Virus record (IMG/VR): IMGVR_UViG_3300025305_002424
Location: 1-29,021 of that record
Source of the DNA: a virus
Strand: one strand, 5' to 3'
DNA: 29,021 bases
Shown: positions 1 to 10,600 of the stretch, piece by piece
Layout of the letters: every line of letters begins with the position of its first letter
Position numbering within the stretch: position 1 is the first letter of the stretch
The notes under the pieces: generated by a model
What the model was told of the DNA's origin: nothing
The model's input: only the letters and a program-made list of their open reading frames with translations
Database searches by the model: none
Translations under genes and position numbers: made by a program

Positions 1-370
1 GCTTACGGGTTCTGTCTTCTACCCCTTTCGCGGCATCGATAACCATAAGGCACGAGTCAACGGCCGTTAGCGTACGATAAGTGTCTTCTGAAAAGTCTTC
101 GTGCCCCGGGGTATCTAGCAGGTTCACCAAATGGTCGCTGTAGGGAAACTGCATAACCGAGGTGGTTACCGAGATACCACGCTCTTTTTCCATTTCCATC
201 CAGTCTGACTTTGCATGCTGGCCTGACTTTTTACCTTTCACGGTACCGGCGGTCTGCAGCGCGCGTCCAAACAACAATACTTTTTCAGTAATGGTGGTTT
301 TACCCGCATCCGGGTGCGATATGATTGCGAACGTACGTCGCTTATTGATTTCATTAATAAATTTATTCAT
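1..370 (-). CDS. prfC: Peptide chain release factor 3 (RF3), 5' part only
   Basis: RF3 is the translational GTPase that removes RF1/RF2 from the ribosome after termination. The first 123 residues are visible; the rest lies beyond the left edge. The G1 P-loop (HPDAGKTT, residues 19-26), the switch I region (RGISVTT, 64-70) and the G3 motif (DTPGHEDF, 86-93) are intact, and the sequence stays close to enterobacterial RF3 from [15 protein letters not shown] onward. Translation starts at an ATG with only a weak purine stretch before it. This is the only clear host gene in the window. The phage operon runs in the same direction and ends about 125 bp upstream of this start. The 5' end of prfC is also the known integration target of SXT/R391 elements, whose core site lies in the codons around the IISHPD motif. 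Here that stretch is uninterrupted. Confidence 0.97.
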   Translation of the reverse strand, partial: MNKFINEINKRRTFAIISHPDAGKTTITEKVLLFGRALQTAGTVKGKKSGQHAKSDWMEMEKERGISVTTSVMQFPYSDHLVNLLDTPGHEDFSEDTYRTLTAVDSCLMVIDAAKGVEDRTRK

Positions 371-465
371 TAGTGCTTTTTAAAATTCATTCGGGGGCCG
401 CTGCGGGGGCCATAAAGTATTTCTTAGGGTTGCTTGGCCTTACTTCGTTATGCGCGGATGATACC
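371..465. other. Phage-host junction region upstream of prfC
   Basis: This short gene-free stretch separates the terminator of the last phage gene from the prfC start, so the prophage end should lie here or just inside. It contains a GGGGGCC direct repeat about 12 bp apart (near 394-412), which can also pair with itself because GGCC is self-complementary. I could not recognise an attachment core, a target-site duplication or Mu-type terminal repeats. The prfC promoter is expected here but no convincing -35/-10 pair was found. Confidence 0.4.
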
Positions 466-496
466 AAAAAAAAGGAGGCGTTACTGCCTCCTTTTT
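466..496 (-). terminator. Rho-independent terminator closing the phage tail operon
   Basis: An 11-bp perfect stem (AAAAAGGAGGC / GCCTCCTTTTT) surrounds a six-base loop and is followed on the minus strand by an eight-base T run. It overlaps the stop codon of the last phage gene. The stem's own A and T tracts make it potentially bidirectional, which would also isolate prfC from the phage late operon. Confidence 0.85.
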
Positions 497-759
497 CAAG
501 CTACTATTTTGCTCTTAATTGGGTCTTTTTCACTTCCCCATTTAAGCACCTTTATACCCTCGCTTTCTGCCCATAGCTTTATCGCTGTTTTTATTCGGCT
601 ATTAAGTTGCCCATGACCGATGTAAATAACAGCGTCTGCAGTTCCTTCTGTTTGAGCAAAAAATTTAAATTGCCTACCGTCCAGTTTTATCCGAACGATC
701 CGACATGGGATAAACACCTCAACATCTGCACCGTTGTAATTCTCTGTACGGTAGGTCAT
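496..759 (-). CDS. Small hypothetical phage protein, last gene of the late operon
   Basis: This encodes an 87-aa soluble protein with no signal peptide or membrane segment and no family I recognise. It begins ten bases after the stop of the SGNH tail protein, with a good ribosome binding site (AAGGGGATAGGA) directly before the ATG. Its TGA stop lies inside the terminator hairpin. The position after the receptor-binding genes would fit a tail-fibre accessory or chaperone, or an end-of-genome moron. That is inference from place only. Confidence 0.75.
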   Translation of the reverse strand: MTYRTENYNGADVEVFIPCRIVRIKLDGRQFKFFAQTEGTADAVIYIGHGQLNSRIKTAIKLWAESEGIKVLKWGSEKDPIKSKIVA

Positions 760-769
760 TCCTATCCCC

Positions 770-3283
770 TTAAAGCGTCTTTATCGTTGACTGATAATAT
801 TTAACGCTAGCGTTTCCACTTTGCGTAGGTGCGATCATCACCACGCCTTTTTCATCACCATCCACATAGACTGTAAATGTTAAATCGAAAGATTTAGTAG
901 AACTGTCTAACTGTAAATCTCCAAGCCTGCAGTGCGCTTTGCTTCCTTCTAAATTAATGGAGGCAGTTTTGCTGCTTAATGTGAGTATTCCCGTCCTTGT
1001 CTCAACTGATATTTCTATACGATCAATATCATTTTGCTCTAGGTTCAAATATCCATCGTCATCAAGCACTAGATTCTCAGTGCGACTCGGTTTAAATCTA
1101 AATGTCTCTCTATTTGATCTTCCGGGGTACGCGGTTACAACTCCATCGTTGTCTAACGTGAAATGAAGTTTGTCTAATATGTTTAACACGTTGCTTTGCT
1201 CCACTCCTGCCACGTTTATTGTTGTACTGCTTATTTCGCTTGTTGCGCCTTCGTTATCAACTACCACTAGATCAAAAGTTAACGCTTGAGGGTCTAGTTT
1301 GCTAGGTGCGATAAATTTAGGTTTTTCAATAGTGTCACTATCTAAATCTACGCTATCTCCAGAAGCTTGAACCCATCCATAGCCTGATATACTGCCGTTG
1401 GGGTCTGGATCATAAGAAGCGCTTCCGTCTAACTGTACGAGTGAACCCGCCGCTACTGACTGATTAGCGCCAGCGTTGGCTATTGGGGGTTGGTTTGGTA
1501 TTTCTTCAGGCGCTGTAAATGCAGCAAAACGAATTAGAGCTGCCTCATTTACCTGCGTCCCTGTTTTTAAGTGCGTGCCATCACTATCGGTTTCTACGTC
1601 AACAACTTCGGTATCACCACCAAAACGGCAGTAAGGGTTATTCTCAATGATGTAATCAAATTCAGCGCGAAGTGTATCACTTGCCCCATTCTCATACGTT
1701 CTTGGAATATCCGTCAGATAATGAATACTTCCAAATTCCGTATGTAAAGCGTTAATCATTTCATCTAGCCAAGCACGTAGAGTAGCGCTATCTGTACCTA
1801 CGTTGGACTCGCCACCTAAAGAAGCGGTATAAGTAACACCGCCACAATCGGCTTCGGTTGTCTCCGCAATAATTCGGCTATTCCACAAATCATTGCTAGA
1901 CGGAACCCAGCGTTCAATACTAGTGCCACCCACAGCAACGTTAATAACACCGATTGGTTGGCCTAGCTTTGCATACTCAACGGCTATTCGAATCCATGTT
2001 GAACCACCGCTACTATCTTCACTAGTGGGGTCATTAATGTACTGCCACACCCCATCTTTGAAGCATGTTGGTCTAACCATACCCGAGGTTATTTCGTTAT
2101 TACGTATACTGTTCTGGGTACTTGCCCCTCTACCTGACTCGTTTGATTGCCACCATGCAAGCCATATCGGTGCAGCGGTTAAGTAGTTTGCGGATGCAAC
2201 AACGTCCGTATTTGTACTAACTCGCACTTTAAGGTTTTGTTGAACACGAATAATTATATCGTCTGAGAAATTTCCGTTGCTATCTGTTGGCATGGCGAAC
2301 CAATTACCAGAACCATCAAGTTCATATTCTGCTACTGCTCCAGCAGGTAGGTCAGTAATAACACCAGATACAGGAAAAATAGCCTCGCCATTTATGTCTG
2401 CTTTTCTTGTGTAATAGCTATACGTTTTACTGTCGAGTGTGATTGTGGGGGCTGCTGCAACTACGCCATCTTCTAACACAAAAAAACTAACATCGTCGGT
2501 GTCTGTTGTGCCGTCACTGCCCGTGGTAGTTAACCTGAAAGTGATTTCAGTTAATTCGGTAAAACTAGGGGCTGTAAATGTCGGACTAACCGCTGTGTCA
2601 TCGCTAAGTATTACGCCTGTGCTTGTAACCTCAGACCATGAGCGGCTAACCACGCCTGTTGATGCTGATGAATCTAGTGTTACTGTATCGCCAGCGTTGA
2701 TGTTGCTTTGGTTTGAACCCGCATTCGCTACGCTTGGTGTAGGCGTTGATGCAGCATCGTAACCGCCACTGGTAAACCCTATGAGAGTGCCGTGTTCGTA
2801 ATCCCCTGTAGTGTTAGTTAGTACAGTATCGCCTTGAACTCCGCCATCAAAATCGTGAGTAATGACTCCTCCGGGACTGCTATCACCTACTATTGTGGCA
2901 ATGCCCGACATCTTTCCTTGTAGGTGGCCTCCGTTTGAACCTCTGCGACCCCACTCCCTAATATCTAAAGGCCCAGTGGACGTACCCGTAACAGTGTTGC
3001 CGCCAAACGTGAACGTTATTTCCGAACCTACGCGGGTAATCCTACCATCTGTGATCACTGCTGGAAGAGAGATAGCCGGTGCATCTACTGTTGAACCCCC
3101 ATTACTCAAGCGTAGACGAGTTTCATTTGACCTAATTTGGATAAATGAACTGCCGCTACCGGAACTAAAAACATAACTGAAGTTGTTATCTATTTCTATT
3201 GTCGGAAGGGTTACATCAAAATCACCACTTAGATAAGCCGTGAAACCTTGTATATGACCGTTCCCATCAAATACTATTGCCAT
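770..3283 (-). CDS. Phage tail protein with SGNH-hydrolase (esterase) domain between PKD-like domains
   Basis: An 837-aa protein and the most distal large tail gene. The centre (about residues 370-590) shows the SGNH/GDSL hydrolase blocks in order: WQSNESG with candidate nucleophile Ser380, VGGTSI (451-456) for block II, GGESN with Asn494 for block III, and DGTH with Asp568 and His571 for the catalytic Asp-His pair. This spacing resembles the sialate O-acetylesterase-like carbohydrate esterases. PKD/REJ-like beta-sandwich domains sit on either side (about 184-270 and 600-692), each opening with an NAG-NQS motif. An N-terminal module of about 180 residues probably joins it to the tail, and a C-terminal beta-rich module of about 140 residues ends the protein. 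There is no signal peptide, as expected for a virion protein. The likely role is removal of acetyl groups from a surface polysaccharide during adsorption. The substrate is unknown. Confidence 0.82.
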   Translation of the reverse strand: MAIVFDGNGHIQGFTAYLSGDFDVTLPTIEIDNNFSYVFSSGSGSSFIQIRSNETRLRLSNGGSTVDAPAISLPAVITDGRITRVGSEITFTFGGNTVTGTSTGPLDIREWGRRGSNGGHLQGKMSGIATIVGDSSPGGVITHDFDGGVQGDTVLTNTTGDYEHGTLIGFTSGGYDAASTPTPSVANAGSNQSNINAGDTVTLDSSASTGVVSRSWSEVTSTGVILSDDTAVSPTFTAPSFTELTEITFRLTTTGSDGTTDTDDVSFFVLEDGVVAAAPTITLDSKTYSYYTRKADINGEAIFPVSGVITDLPAGAVAEYELDGSGNWFAMPTDSNGNFSDDIIIRVQQNLKVRVSTNTDVVASANYLTAAPIWLAWWQSNESGRGASTQNSIRNNEITSGMVRPTCFKDGVWQYINDPTSEDSSGGSTWIRIAVEYAKLGQPIGVINVAVGGTSIERWVPSSNDLWNSRIIAETTEADCGGVTYTASLGGESNVGTDSATLRAWLDEMINALHTEFGSIHYLTDIPRTYENGASDTLRAEFDYIIENNPYCRFGGDTEVVDVETDSDGTHLKTGTQVNEAALIRFAAFTAPEEIPNQPPIANAGANQSVAAGSLVQLDGSASYDPDPNGSISGYGWVQASGDSVDLDSDTIEKPKFIAPSKLDPQALTFDLVVVDNEGATSEISSTTINVAGVEQSNVLNILDKLHFTLDNDGVVTAYPGRSNRETFRFKPSRTENLVLDDDGYLNLEQNDIDRIEISVETRTGILTLSSKTASINLEGSKAHCRLGDLQLDSSTKSFDLTFTVYVDGDEKGVVMIAPTQSGNASVKYYQSTIKTL

Positions 3284-3294
3284 TCATATTCTCT

Positions 3295-6219
3295 CTATAC
3301 TGTAATTGAAATTGTGTTAGACCAGGCGCCGATTAGCGCACCATTAAGGCAACGGCATCTGATCTGGTATGCGCCTGAAGAAAGTGAAATTGAACGTTTG
3401 AAGCAACCAACAACACCGGGCAACCCAACGTGAGGAACGTTTAACGTAGACCATGAACCACCGTTGCTTGATACTTCAAATTCCATATCGGTCATTACTG
3501 CGCGGTTTAAATTATCCAGTGTGGGGTAGGTTTTAAGCACCTCAATAGAACTTCGGTTTCCACCAAGCAGGCCTCGCCCTTCAAAGTAATAACTACTGTC
3601 TTTTTTCTGGTCGTTCATTTGAGGAACGGTAACGCAGCGAACGCCATCTACGGTGCAATTCCAAATCTCGAAATATGCTGCACTATCACTTACTGAAAAT
3701 ACTTCGCGTGTACCGTAACCTTGAACGTATTCGTTGTTAGCCAGCGTTACGCATCCATGTTTGTGAGTACGTGTGATTTTACAAGCCCCTTCCAAACGGC
3801 TGTAAGTCATTTCAGTGCGCTTCTTCAAATCCGTTACTGAGTCTGAGCCGTTTTTACCGTCTAGGTTATAAATGTGAGCGCTGTATAAAAAACTGTCTTC
3901 ATCCCAGTTAGAGCTATTAATAACGATGATGTCCGAATTACCAAACTGAGAAGTGTAATCACCGTAGTTTGAGTCCAGCCCGAGGTCTGCGGTTATGTTG
4001 CAAAGCTGCTGGTTTTCAACGAATGGTCCGTATAAGTCACCTACTACCGCTACTTGCCAAGTGTCGTACTGGCCTGTATACCCGCCAGTAAAATCCATAC
4101 CGTCAATTTCTAGGGAAACAGCGCCACGAAGATTTACACCGTTCCTACGGTTTTGAACCCATACGTTTTCAAACAAATAGCTGCGGTTAGCATTGGATGA
4201 GCGGTATCCATCTTGTTCGTTCTGCGCTAACTCTTGGTTTTGTATATGAACATCAGCCGTGAAATCATCACGTAGTCTACGAACAGGGTTAATACGCCAA
4301 CTTAAATCTACGTCTGATCCGTTTACTGAACCTTCAAGTGTTGGTACTGCTGGCGTTTCAGTTCTCAGTAGTTTGCGTACATAGATATTTTGGACGTTAC
4401 CTTTGTAACCGCTGGCTGTGATTTGTACTTGTGTAGCGTTAGCTGGCGCTCGAATAAGCCATACTTCTGTACCTTCAATACTGTGGCTATACTGGCCGAA
4501 CTCACTGCCAATTTTAGGTGTAACCGAACCACTTATTTTATCTACCAGCTTAAGTGATATTTGGTAGACCTCGTTTTCTTCAAAGTTGTAGTTCGCGGTT
4601 AACGGGTTGCTTGTTCCGTTTGAGTAGTATTTTCTACTAAACGTGCCGTTTGCATATAAAACCCCACCATTTTCTGACCAACCCGAACCGCTGAAACTAT
4701 CCGGCTGCACGACCTTCGCCCCCACTTCAGGGGATGCGTGAATAGTGAACTGGTGCATGTAGATAAGCGTTTCAGTTGAATACCTAAAGTAATCAATTGC
4801 TGTTTCGCCGGGGTCTAAGTGAAGCCATGCTTCTGCAGGCATATAACGAACTGAGCCGTTAACCGTTGGTAATACCCTTGCGCCACTTGGTAAGGTAATA
4901 ACGCTTTGAAATGGTCTTTCTGCACCTTGCACCGCAATGGCATCGTTAAGTTGCGGTATGTGCATATAAGGCAAGTAAAGCGTTTTGTTCGCGTATACTG
5001 GCAGCGAGTCCATTGTTACTGTGGCTTTTTCACCACGCCATGATTCGCCTTCAAGCAATTCAATTGTTTCGTTGTAAAGGATGCCATTTACCGTGACGTT
5101 GTTTAAAACTACGGTGCAAGCGCCTTGCGCTGATAGGAATGGTAGCGGTAGGTGTGCTCTGTAGTCACCGCCGTTGATAGTAACTGTAGCGTTAGGACCA
5201 ATAACAACTACGCCCAAGCCTCCCACTTCATCGAGGTTACAACCGCAGTTATTTAATTCACCGTCTTTGTGGAAGTAGTAAGCAAAGCTGTCACCAGATA
5301 ACTGGCGAGTCCAACTCACCATGCAATCACGAGCGGTAGATATTTCTGCAAATTCAATACCGGCTCCATCACGAGTAGAGTGCAGCCCCTTTACATCAAC
5401 TTCGCAACCGAACTTAAATCCGTTGCCGCTAAAACCTATGGTGTGTACTTCACGCACAATAGCCTTAGCGCCCTGCTCTATTTCTAATCCGTATAGCAGC
5501 GTTTCGTTTTCACTAAACTCATGGTTGTCATTAGTGATTGTGCCGCCTATAACTTCCATATCAGTGTGACCAGCACGAATTACCATACCAATGTCACCCG
5601 TACCAGATATATCGAAATCCTGAGTTGATACATTGCTCGAACCGATAGGAATATCTAGCACTTTAAAAATGGTGTTGATAAACGTAAGTTTACGTAAAAT
5701 CCAATCAAACATTGCGTAGCCTTGTGTGTCTATGAGGCCAGCGTTACTTAATAGTGCGCCGTGAACTTCCCCACCTCTGTTATCGGATGCCAGTTTTATA
5801 AACGGGTCTGAGTCTTTAGCTTTAATGCCGAAGAAGCGGTGGTAATTAACGCTAAGGATTATTAAGTCACCACTCACTTTTTGAATCCACGGACTGTGGT
5901 TTTCGAGGTTTGTATCAATGCCGCGTTCCCCGACTTGCAGGCCAAAATAGAAAGACAGTGGGTTACCATCACGGCCTTTATCAACATTAAAGTTCCACGG
6001 CAGGGTTCTGGGGGTCCAGTCTCTTACTTTGTCAGGATGCGAACCAATAAAGAAGTTATCACCGGGGTCTACACGATATTCGGGATCTTCGTCTGAACTA
6101 CCACTAAACTCTCGGTTGTAAATATTTTCTAGCTGCTGTGCGGGGTTGCACTCGGCCCACTCTTGTCCGTCAGTCCAATGAGGGGCTGCAGATAAATTGA
6201 CATCAAATAATCTATCCAT
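3295..6219 (-). CDS. Large tail fibre/tailspike-like protein with parallel beta-helix character
   Basis: A 974-aa protein. After about 110 N-terminal residues, residues roughly 205-370 read as short beta strands with regularly spaced Gly, Asn, Val and Ile turns, typical of right-handed beta-helix tailspikes. A second such region occupies about 670-900. Between them (about 480-640) is a beta-rich stretch resembling a carbohydrate-binding module. The last ~70 residues look like a separate beta-sandwich. I identified no catalytic pair, so it may only bind polysaccharide or may cleave it. Its start overlaps the upstream gene by eight bases and it lies just before the SGNH protein, so the three distal proteins are probably made together and assembled at the tail tip. 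The family call rests on composition and context. Confidence 0.68.
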   Translation of the reverse strand: MDRLFDVNLSAAPHWTDGQEWAECNPAQQLENIYNREFSGSSDEDPEYRVDPGDNFFIGSHPDKVRDWTPRTLPWNFNVDKGRDGNPLSFYFGLQVGERGIDTNLENHSPWIQKVSGDLIILSVNYHRFFGIKAKDSDPFIKLASDNRGGEVHGALLSNAGLIDTQGYAMFDWILRKLTFINTIFKVLDIPIGSSNVSTQDFDISGTGDIGMVIRAGHTDMEVIGGTITNDNHEFSENETLLYGLEIEQGAKAIVREVHTIGFSGNGFKFGCEVDVKGLHSTRDGAGIEFAEISTARDCMVSWTRQLSGDSFAYYFHKDGELNNCGCNLDEVGGLGVVVIGPNATVTINGGDYRAHLPLPFLSAQGACTVVLNNVTVNGILYNETIELLEGESWRGEKATVTMDSLPVYANKTLYLPYMHIPQLNDAIAVQGAERPFQSVITLPSGARVLPTVNGSVRYMPAEAWLHLDPGETAIDYFRYSTETLIYMHQFTIHASPEVGAKVVQPDSFSGSGWSENGGVLYANGTFSRKYYSNGTSNPLTANYNFEENEVYQISLKLVDKISGSVTPKIGSEFGQYSHSIEGTEVWLIRAPANATQVQITASGYKGNVQNIYVRKLLRTETPAVPTLEGSVNGSDVDLSWRINPVRRLRDDFTADVHIQNQELAQNEQDGYRSSNANRSYLFENVWVQNRRNGVNLRGAVSLEIDGMDFTGGYTGQYDTWQVAVVGDLYGPFVENQQLCNITADLGLDSNYGDYTSQFGNSDIIVINSSNWDEDSFLYSAHIYNLDGKNGSDSVTDLKKRTEMTYSRLEGACKITRTHKHGCVTLANNEYVQGYGTREVFSVSDSAAYFEIWNCTVDGVRCVTVPQMNDQKKDSSYYFEGRGLLGGNRSSIEVLKTYPTLDNLNRAVMTDMEFEVSSNGGSWSTLNVPHVGLPGVVGCFKRSISLSSGAYQIRCRCLNGALIGAWSNTISITV

Positions 6220-7645
6220 AGTGGGGGATTCTCATTTTAATAGACTCGACGGTTAAAGCGCCTGTTACCGTTGTTCCTGCACGTTTGAAAAAGATGCGCT
6301 CGTTAGTTATGTATCTGCCCGAACCGGAATAGTAGATTTTGTTTGGGCTACTGTTTGAAATGGTCAACGCGAGTGTGTGGCTTAAGTATTCAGTCACAAT
6401 GACTAATTCAAATTCAAAATCGTCAAAGCTATCGCTAAAGAAACGTAACCCATCGTTACCGTCTTCGGCGTCGGTTACCGTGAATACTCTAGGGTTCTGT
6501 GAGTCTTGCGCCCAACTAGGGCCAATACTGTGTAGGCTTTCGGGGAACATATCTTCGCTGTACCAATAACCATCGGCCTTTTGATAAAACGTTCTAAAGG
6601 GTGAGCGCAAAGTGCCAAAGGCGGTATCAAATTTAGCGTTAAGCGAACCTACATTCGATTGATTCACGTCAAACTGGTGCCAACCGGTATCTAGTTCGAT
6701 GTACTCAATAATTCCTTCGAAGTACTCGCTGTTGAACTCACCAATTTTATAAAGGTTCGTTACGCTGGTTTCGTACTCATGCCATTGGTGATTAGCCAGC
6801 GTGGGGTTGTTGGGCAAACCTAAACCGCCCGTTCCCATCGGGTAGACACGCATCTTGATGTTACCAGTGTACGAGCTGTTGTTGTTAAAACGCAGTATCA
6901 AACCACGGTAGAAAATAGGGAACGCACGACTCGCTATGGTTGTTGGGATAGTGAACCATCTATCAGTCAGTGCTACGTGTACTTCACCACGCACATCATC
7001 AAACTGAATCAACCGTTTATTGTTTGGTGATTCAGCGGGGCGTACTTCGGTGCTTTTTAAAGTAGGGTAATCAGTCAGTATTTGACTAATACTTTGTTCG
7101 CGCTTTATGGGTGGATTTAACGCCTGCGTTCTTTTGTTATCCGTGTCGATATCATCCGGTAGCTGGTCAACGGAAACCTTACCCCCAATTTCAGGGAAGG
7201 TAGGAAAGCGCGTCGCCGTTTCTGGCAATACTTCAGCTATATCACCTTGCACTTGCGTCCACGTCGGCCACTGCGTAGCAGTTGGTGGTGGGTCGATAAT
7301 TACAGACCAGCGTAATTCACTAACACTACCAGGACCGTCACCGTATGCTTCAGCTAGTCCGTTTTGTGCTTGTGTTAGTGAAGTGATAGCGGACAATAAA
7401 GCATCGTTCTGACCAAGCGGTATTAGGGTTGCGCTTTTCTCTACTATGTCATTGCCCGTATAAGCAATGGCCAGCGTTAAAGTACGATTAACGGTGTTTC
7501 CGCTTGTAACCACTCGCGGCCTATCACCTGCAATAAAAATCACGCTACCCGGCACTACTGAGAAGTTTGAGTCACTGGTGTTTATTTGAATTACGTTATT
7601 GTTGTTATTAACACTAACGCTTGGGAACTCTCTCACTGCGGTCAT
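6212..7645 (-). CDS. Tail tip / fibre-base structural protein (unrecognised family)
   Basis: A 477-aa protein, Asn/Thr-rich and beta-rich, without membrane segments. The N-terminal ~70 residues form a compact beta-rich module, followed by a linker with many Pro and Thr (about 105-200) and a C-terminal half of alternating aromatic strands. It starts with an ATGA overlap on the J-type tip gene and runs eight bases into the tailspike gene, so it is translationally coupled to both. The likely role is an adaptor between the J-type tip and the distal spike, or the first receptor-binding protein. No enzyme motif was seen. Confidence 0.6.
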   Translation of the reverse strand: MTAVREFPSVSVNNNNNVIQINTSDSNFSVVPGSVIFIAGDRPRVVTSGNTVNRTLTLAIAYTGNDIVEKSATLIPLGQNDALLSAITSLTQAQNGLAEAYGDGPGSVSELRWSVIIDPPPTATQWPTWTQVQGDIAEVLPETATRFPTFPEIGGKVSVDQLPDDIDTDNKRTQALNPPIKREQSISQILTDYPTLKSTEVRPAESPNNKRLIQFDDVRGEVHVALTDRWFTIPTTIASRAFPIFYRGLILRFNNNSSYTGNIKMRVYPMGTGGLGLPNNPTLANHQWHEYETSVTNLYKIGEFNSEYFEGIIEYIELDTGWHQFDVNQSNVGSLNAKFDTAFGTLRSPFRTFYQKADGYWYSEDMFPESLHSIGPSWAQDSQNPRVFTVTDAEDGNDGLRFFSDSFDDFEFELVIVTEYLSHTLALTISNSSPNKIYYSGSGRYITNERIFFKRAGTTVTGALTVESIKMRIPHYG

Positions 7646-10600
7646 GACGGACGCCCCTCTACGCTTATTAAACTCAATCGTTGAGAATCAATGAATTGTT
7701 GCAGTAGAGCACGCTGTTGACCTTCAACTCTTAGTCTGTATGCGAATGTTGCTAGTGAGGTGCTGGTGTCAGTGTAAGTAAATGAACCACCAGAAATTTC
7801 CAGCATGGTGCAAGTTGTAACGCCGTGTTCAAAATCATCGAACTCGTTGTAAGTAACTGTTCCGTTGAAAACTTGACGCTGCAGTTCTGCCCATCCACCT
7901 CCACCTGTACTGCGCTCTAGTATGACCGTCGCTTCAGGCACAAAGTCTTGATTTGTTGGACACGCCTCATCCCACGTGTAGGTACCTCGCCAACCGAAGC
8001 TACAACTAACCGTTTTAGGGTTACCGTTAGTTGTGAATGGGCCTACTTCCACTGAAGGGTTAAGAGTTAGAAGTGTTGAGTCGCCACCGTTTATCAATTC
8101 GCCCGTTGTTAACGAACCGCCTAGATATTCATTAGCAAAGCTGTCTTTCCACCCATACTTTCCATTTGATTTGCGAAGTTGAGCATAGTCGGGCTGTCCG
8201 TTTCCATCTAAGATCGGATCTCCTTCCCAAATAACTAAGTTGTCTGGTCCGAAACCACCATAGTCTTGAACTCGCATAAAATGCTCTAGAATTGTAACTT
8301 CTCTAGCTGCTCTTAATGTGCCTGTGAACTCTGTGTTAGCCCCAATTTCAAGCCGACCACTGATGGTGTTTAACCAGAAAAACACTTCACCTGCAGTGCT
8401 GGCAAATCGGAGGTTATCCATGTAAAGCAGAATGTCGCTGTCGCCATTGCCGCCCTGTATACTTAGCCCGGTGAAATTTTCGTTTTCATCTACAACGCCA
8501 AGGTAATAAGTGCCGCCCAATTCACCTAGTTGTGTCTCAAGTGCTTGCATGAAGTTGATGACTGATAATTCGTCACCATCTTTGTTGACGACCTTTACTT
8601 CGTCGAATGCACGAACTAGGGGCGCACCAACTACCCAGTCTCCGTTTTCATCTTCATAACCAATATTCACCTGCTTGAACTCAGTAAATTGTGCTGCGAC
8701 TGTTTTGGTACCTACTTTTTGTTTGAGGCCGATTATCTCTGTGCTGTTTATCTGGTTAGCGCTTACCGCTTCGGTAACGTTGTATATAAGCTGCTGGTAG
8801 TCGTCGCCTTGTTCGCTGGTTTGCGTGCTCCAATACTCCACATCATTAGTGATAGCATCGATATGGTCACCTAGCGCCGCTGGTAAACCGGGCCATTGAA
8901 TGCGAGATATAATTTCGGGGTCCACTCTGTCGAAGGTGGTACCTATTAAATTGGCAACGCTGAAGCTGCGCCAGTTGGGGTCTTTTTGGTCGCCGTCTAC
9001 AATTCGGTACCATACGTAAACGACACCGTCGTGAGGTGTGTTCGTTATAGTTATTGCGTCGCTTTTGCCAAGATAGAAAGCGTTGTCGAAGTGTTCTTGT
9101 TCGCCACCTTCGTATGAGTACTTCCACTCGTATGTCGCTGAGTTATGCGGCAGTTCTGGGCCAGTAATGATCACTCTGCCGGGTAAAATGTTCACCACAA
9201 CGCCCTGAGTCGGTGTAGACGGCACGCCTATGTCTATTGCTATGGCAGTCGCTATACTCGTTTTAAACCTGTTTCTGGCTGATACAGCAACTAAGAACCT
9301 GCCTATGGGGAGGTGCGCTAGACTTTGTTCCTGTGAAGCTGGTGTAAATGTCAGTTGTGTTGAAGGCGTATTGTCGTCGTAGTTGCTAACTGAAACGATG
9401 TAATTGATCACATTGCGAGGTGTTGCATGATCCCACTTCAAGACGCCTTGTCGCCAACTGTCATTAGGCGTTGTCTCAAATCGTAGGTTGCTCGGCTGCA
9501 CAATGCTCAAAGCATCAGGCAGTGTAGTGTTCGGTGTTAGGTCACCCTCTGCTGGCTTAAAGTTATCAGGGTAAATCTGCGGACCATCTTCAATTATCTG
9601 CAGTTTGGTTTCGAGTTTTTCTGTATCGTATCTAACGTCTTCGACTAGAAACTCTTTGTTTATGCCTGTTTCTAAGTCAATAAATCGAATGTTGGTACCA
9701 GGAGTTGCATCGAGTCGGATTCCCTTTAGTGGATAACTAATGGCGAAGCCAGCACGCGCTCTTTCCATTGCTAGTTTTGCAATTCTTTGGGCTTGATGAT
9801 CTTTGGTCACCATAGCCAAGCGCAGGTTACTCTCAAGGTATGCGCCATCGTTTTCCCTGTACTCATCGCTGGTTATAATGGGCGCATTGGTCATCTGCCA
9901 CTTTAATTCTGGGTTTACGTACTCGGCCCTCACAACGTTTATTTTCTCTTTGTATGGGCGATGAGGGCGATATTCTGGGAACGATTCAAGTTCAGAAACT
10001 TCTATTACTGTGGTTGCTGGACCTGCATACATGGCTGGCTTAAAGTAAACCTTGCCGCCTACGCGATATATCTTTGCTCCCATGCAGGCTAGAATTTCTG
10101 ACAGTGCTTGCCCTTGACGGATGCCATTGTTTAAAACGCCATTAACCGAAAACCGGGTTCCAGTTTTGTCATTTCCTTCTTGGTCTTGGTAAGTGACAAT
10201 CTCGTCGCAGTAGTTCGCTACCGTTGCAATGAAGTCGATAGGGATGCGTCTAACTGGCACAGGCTTAGCGCCATACGTTCTTAGGTAGTGGTAAGCGCAT
10301 AACTCTGGGTTATCTGACCATTCCCAGCTTGCTTCGTCATCGTATCGATGATCACCAACTCCACCGACTGTGTCGTCTTTTCTGGGGTCGTAGACCTTGT
10401 GGCCTTTGACTATGAACTTTATCTCGTTAACGCCACCGGGGAATAGTTCATCATCAACGGGGATTTTGAGTGTAACGTATGTTTGGTTTTTACCTATATG
10501 TTCGGACGTCCAGCCGTCTACATATCTATTTGCTAAATAGTCGACTTCTGTTTGGTCGCCTAGATGCTTGTTGACTGTGACTCTTCCTGCTAATTCAGAT

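Noticed and set aside
371-465. Mu-type terminal repeats marking a transposable phage end
   Set aside because: No repeated TG-starting end sites or GAAA-type transposase binding motifs could be seen, although the head genes are Mu-like.
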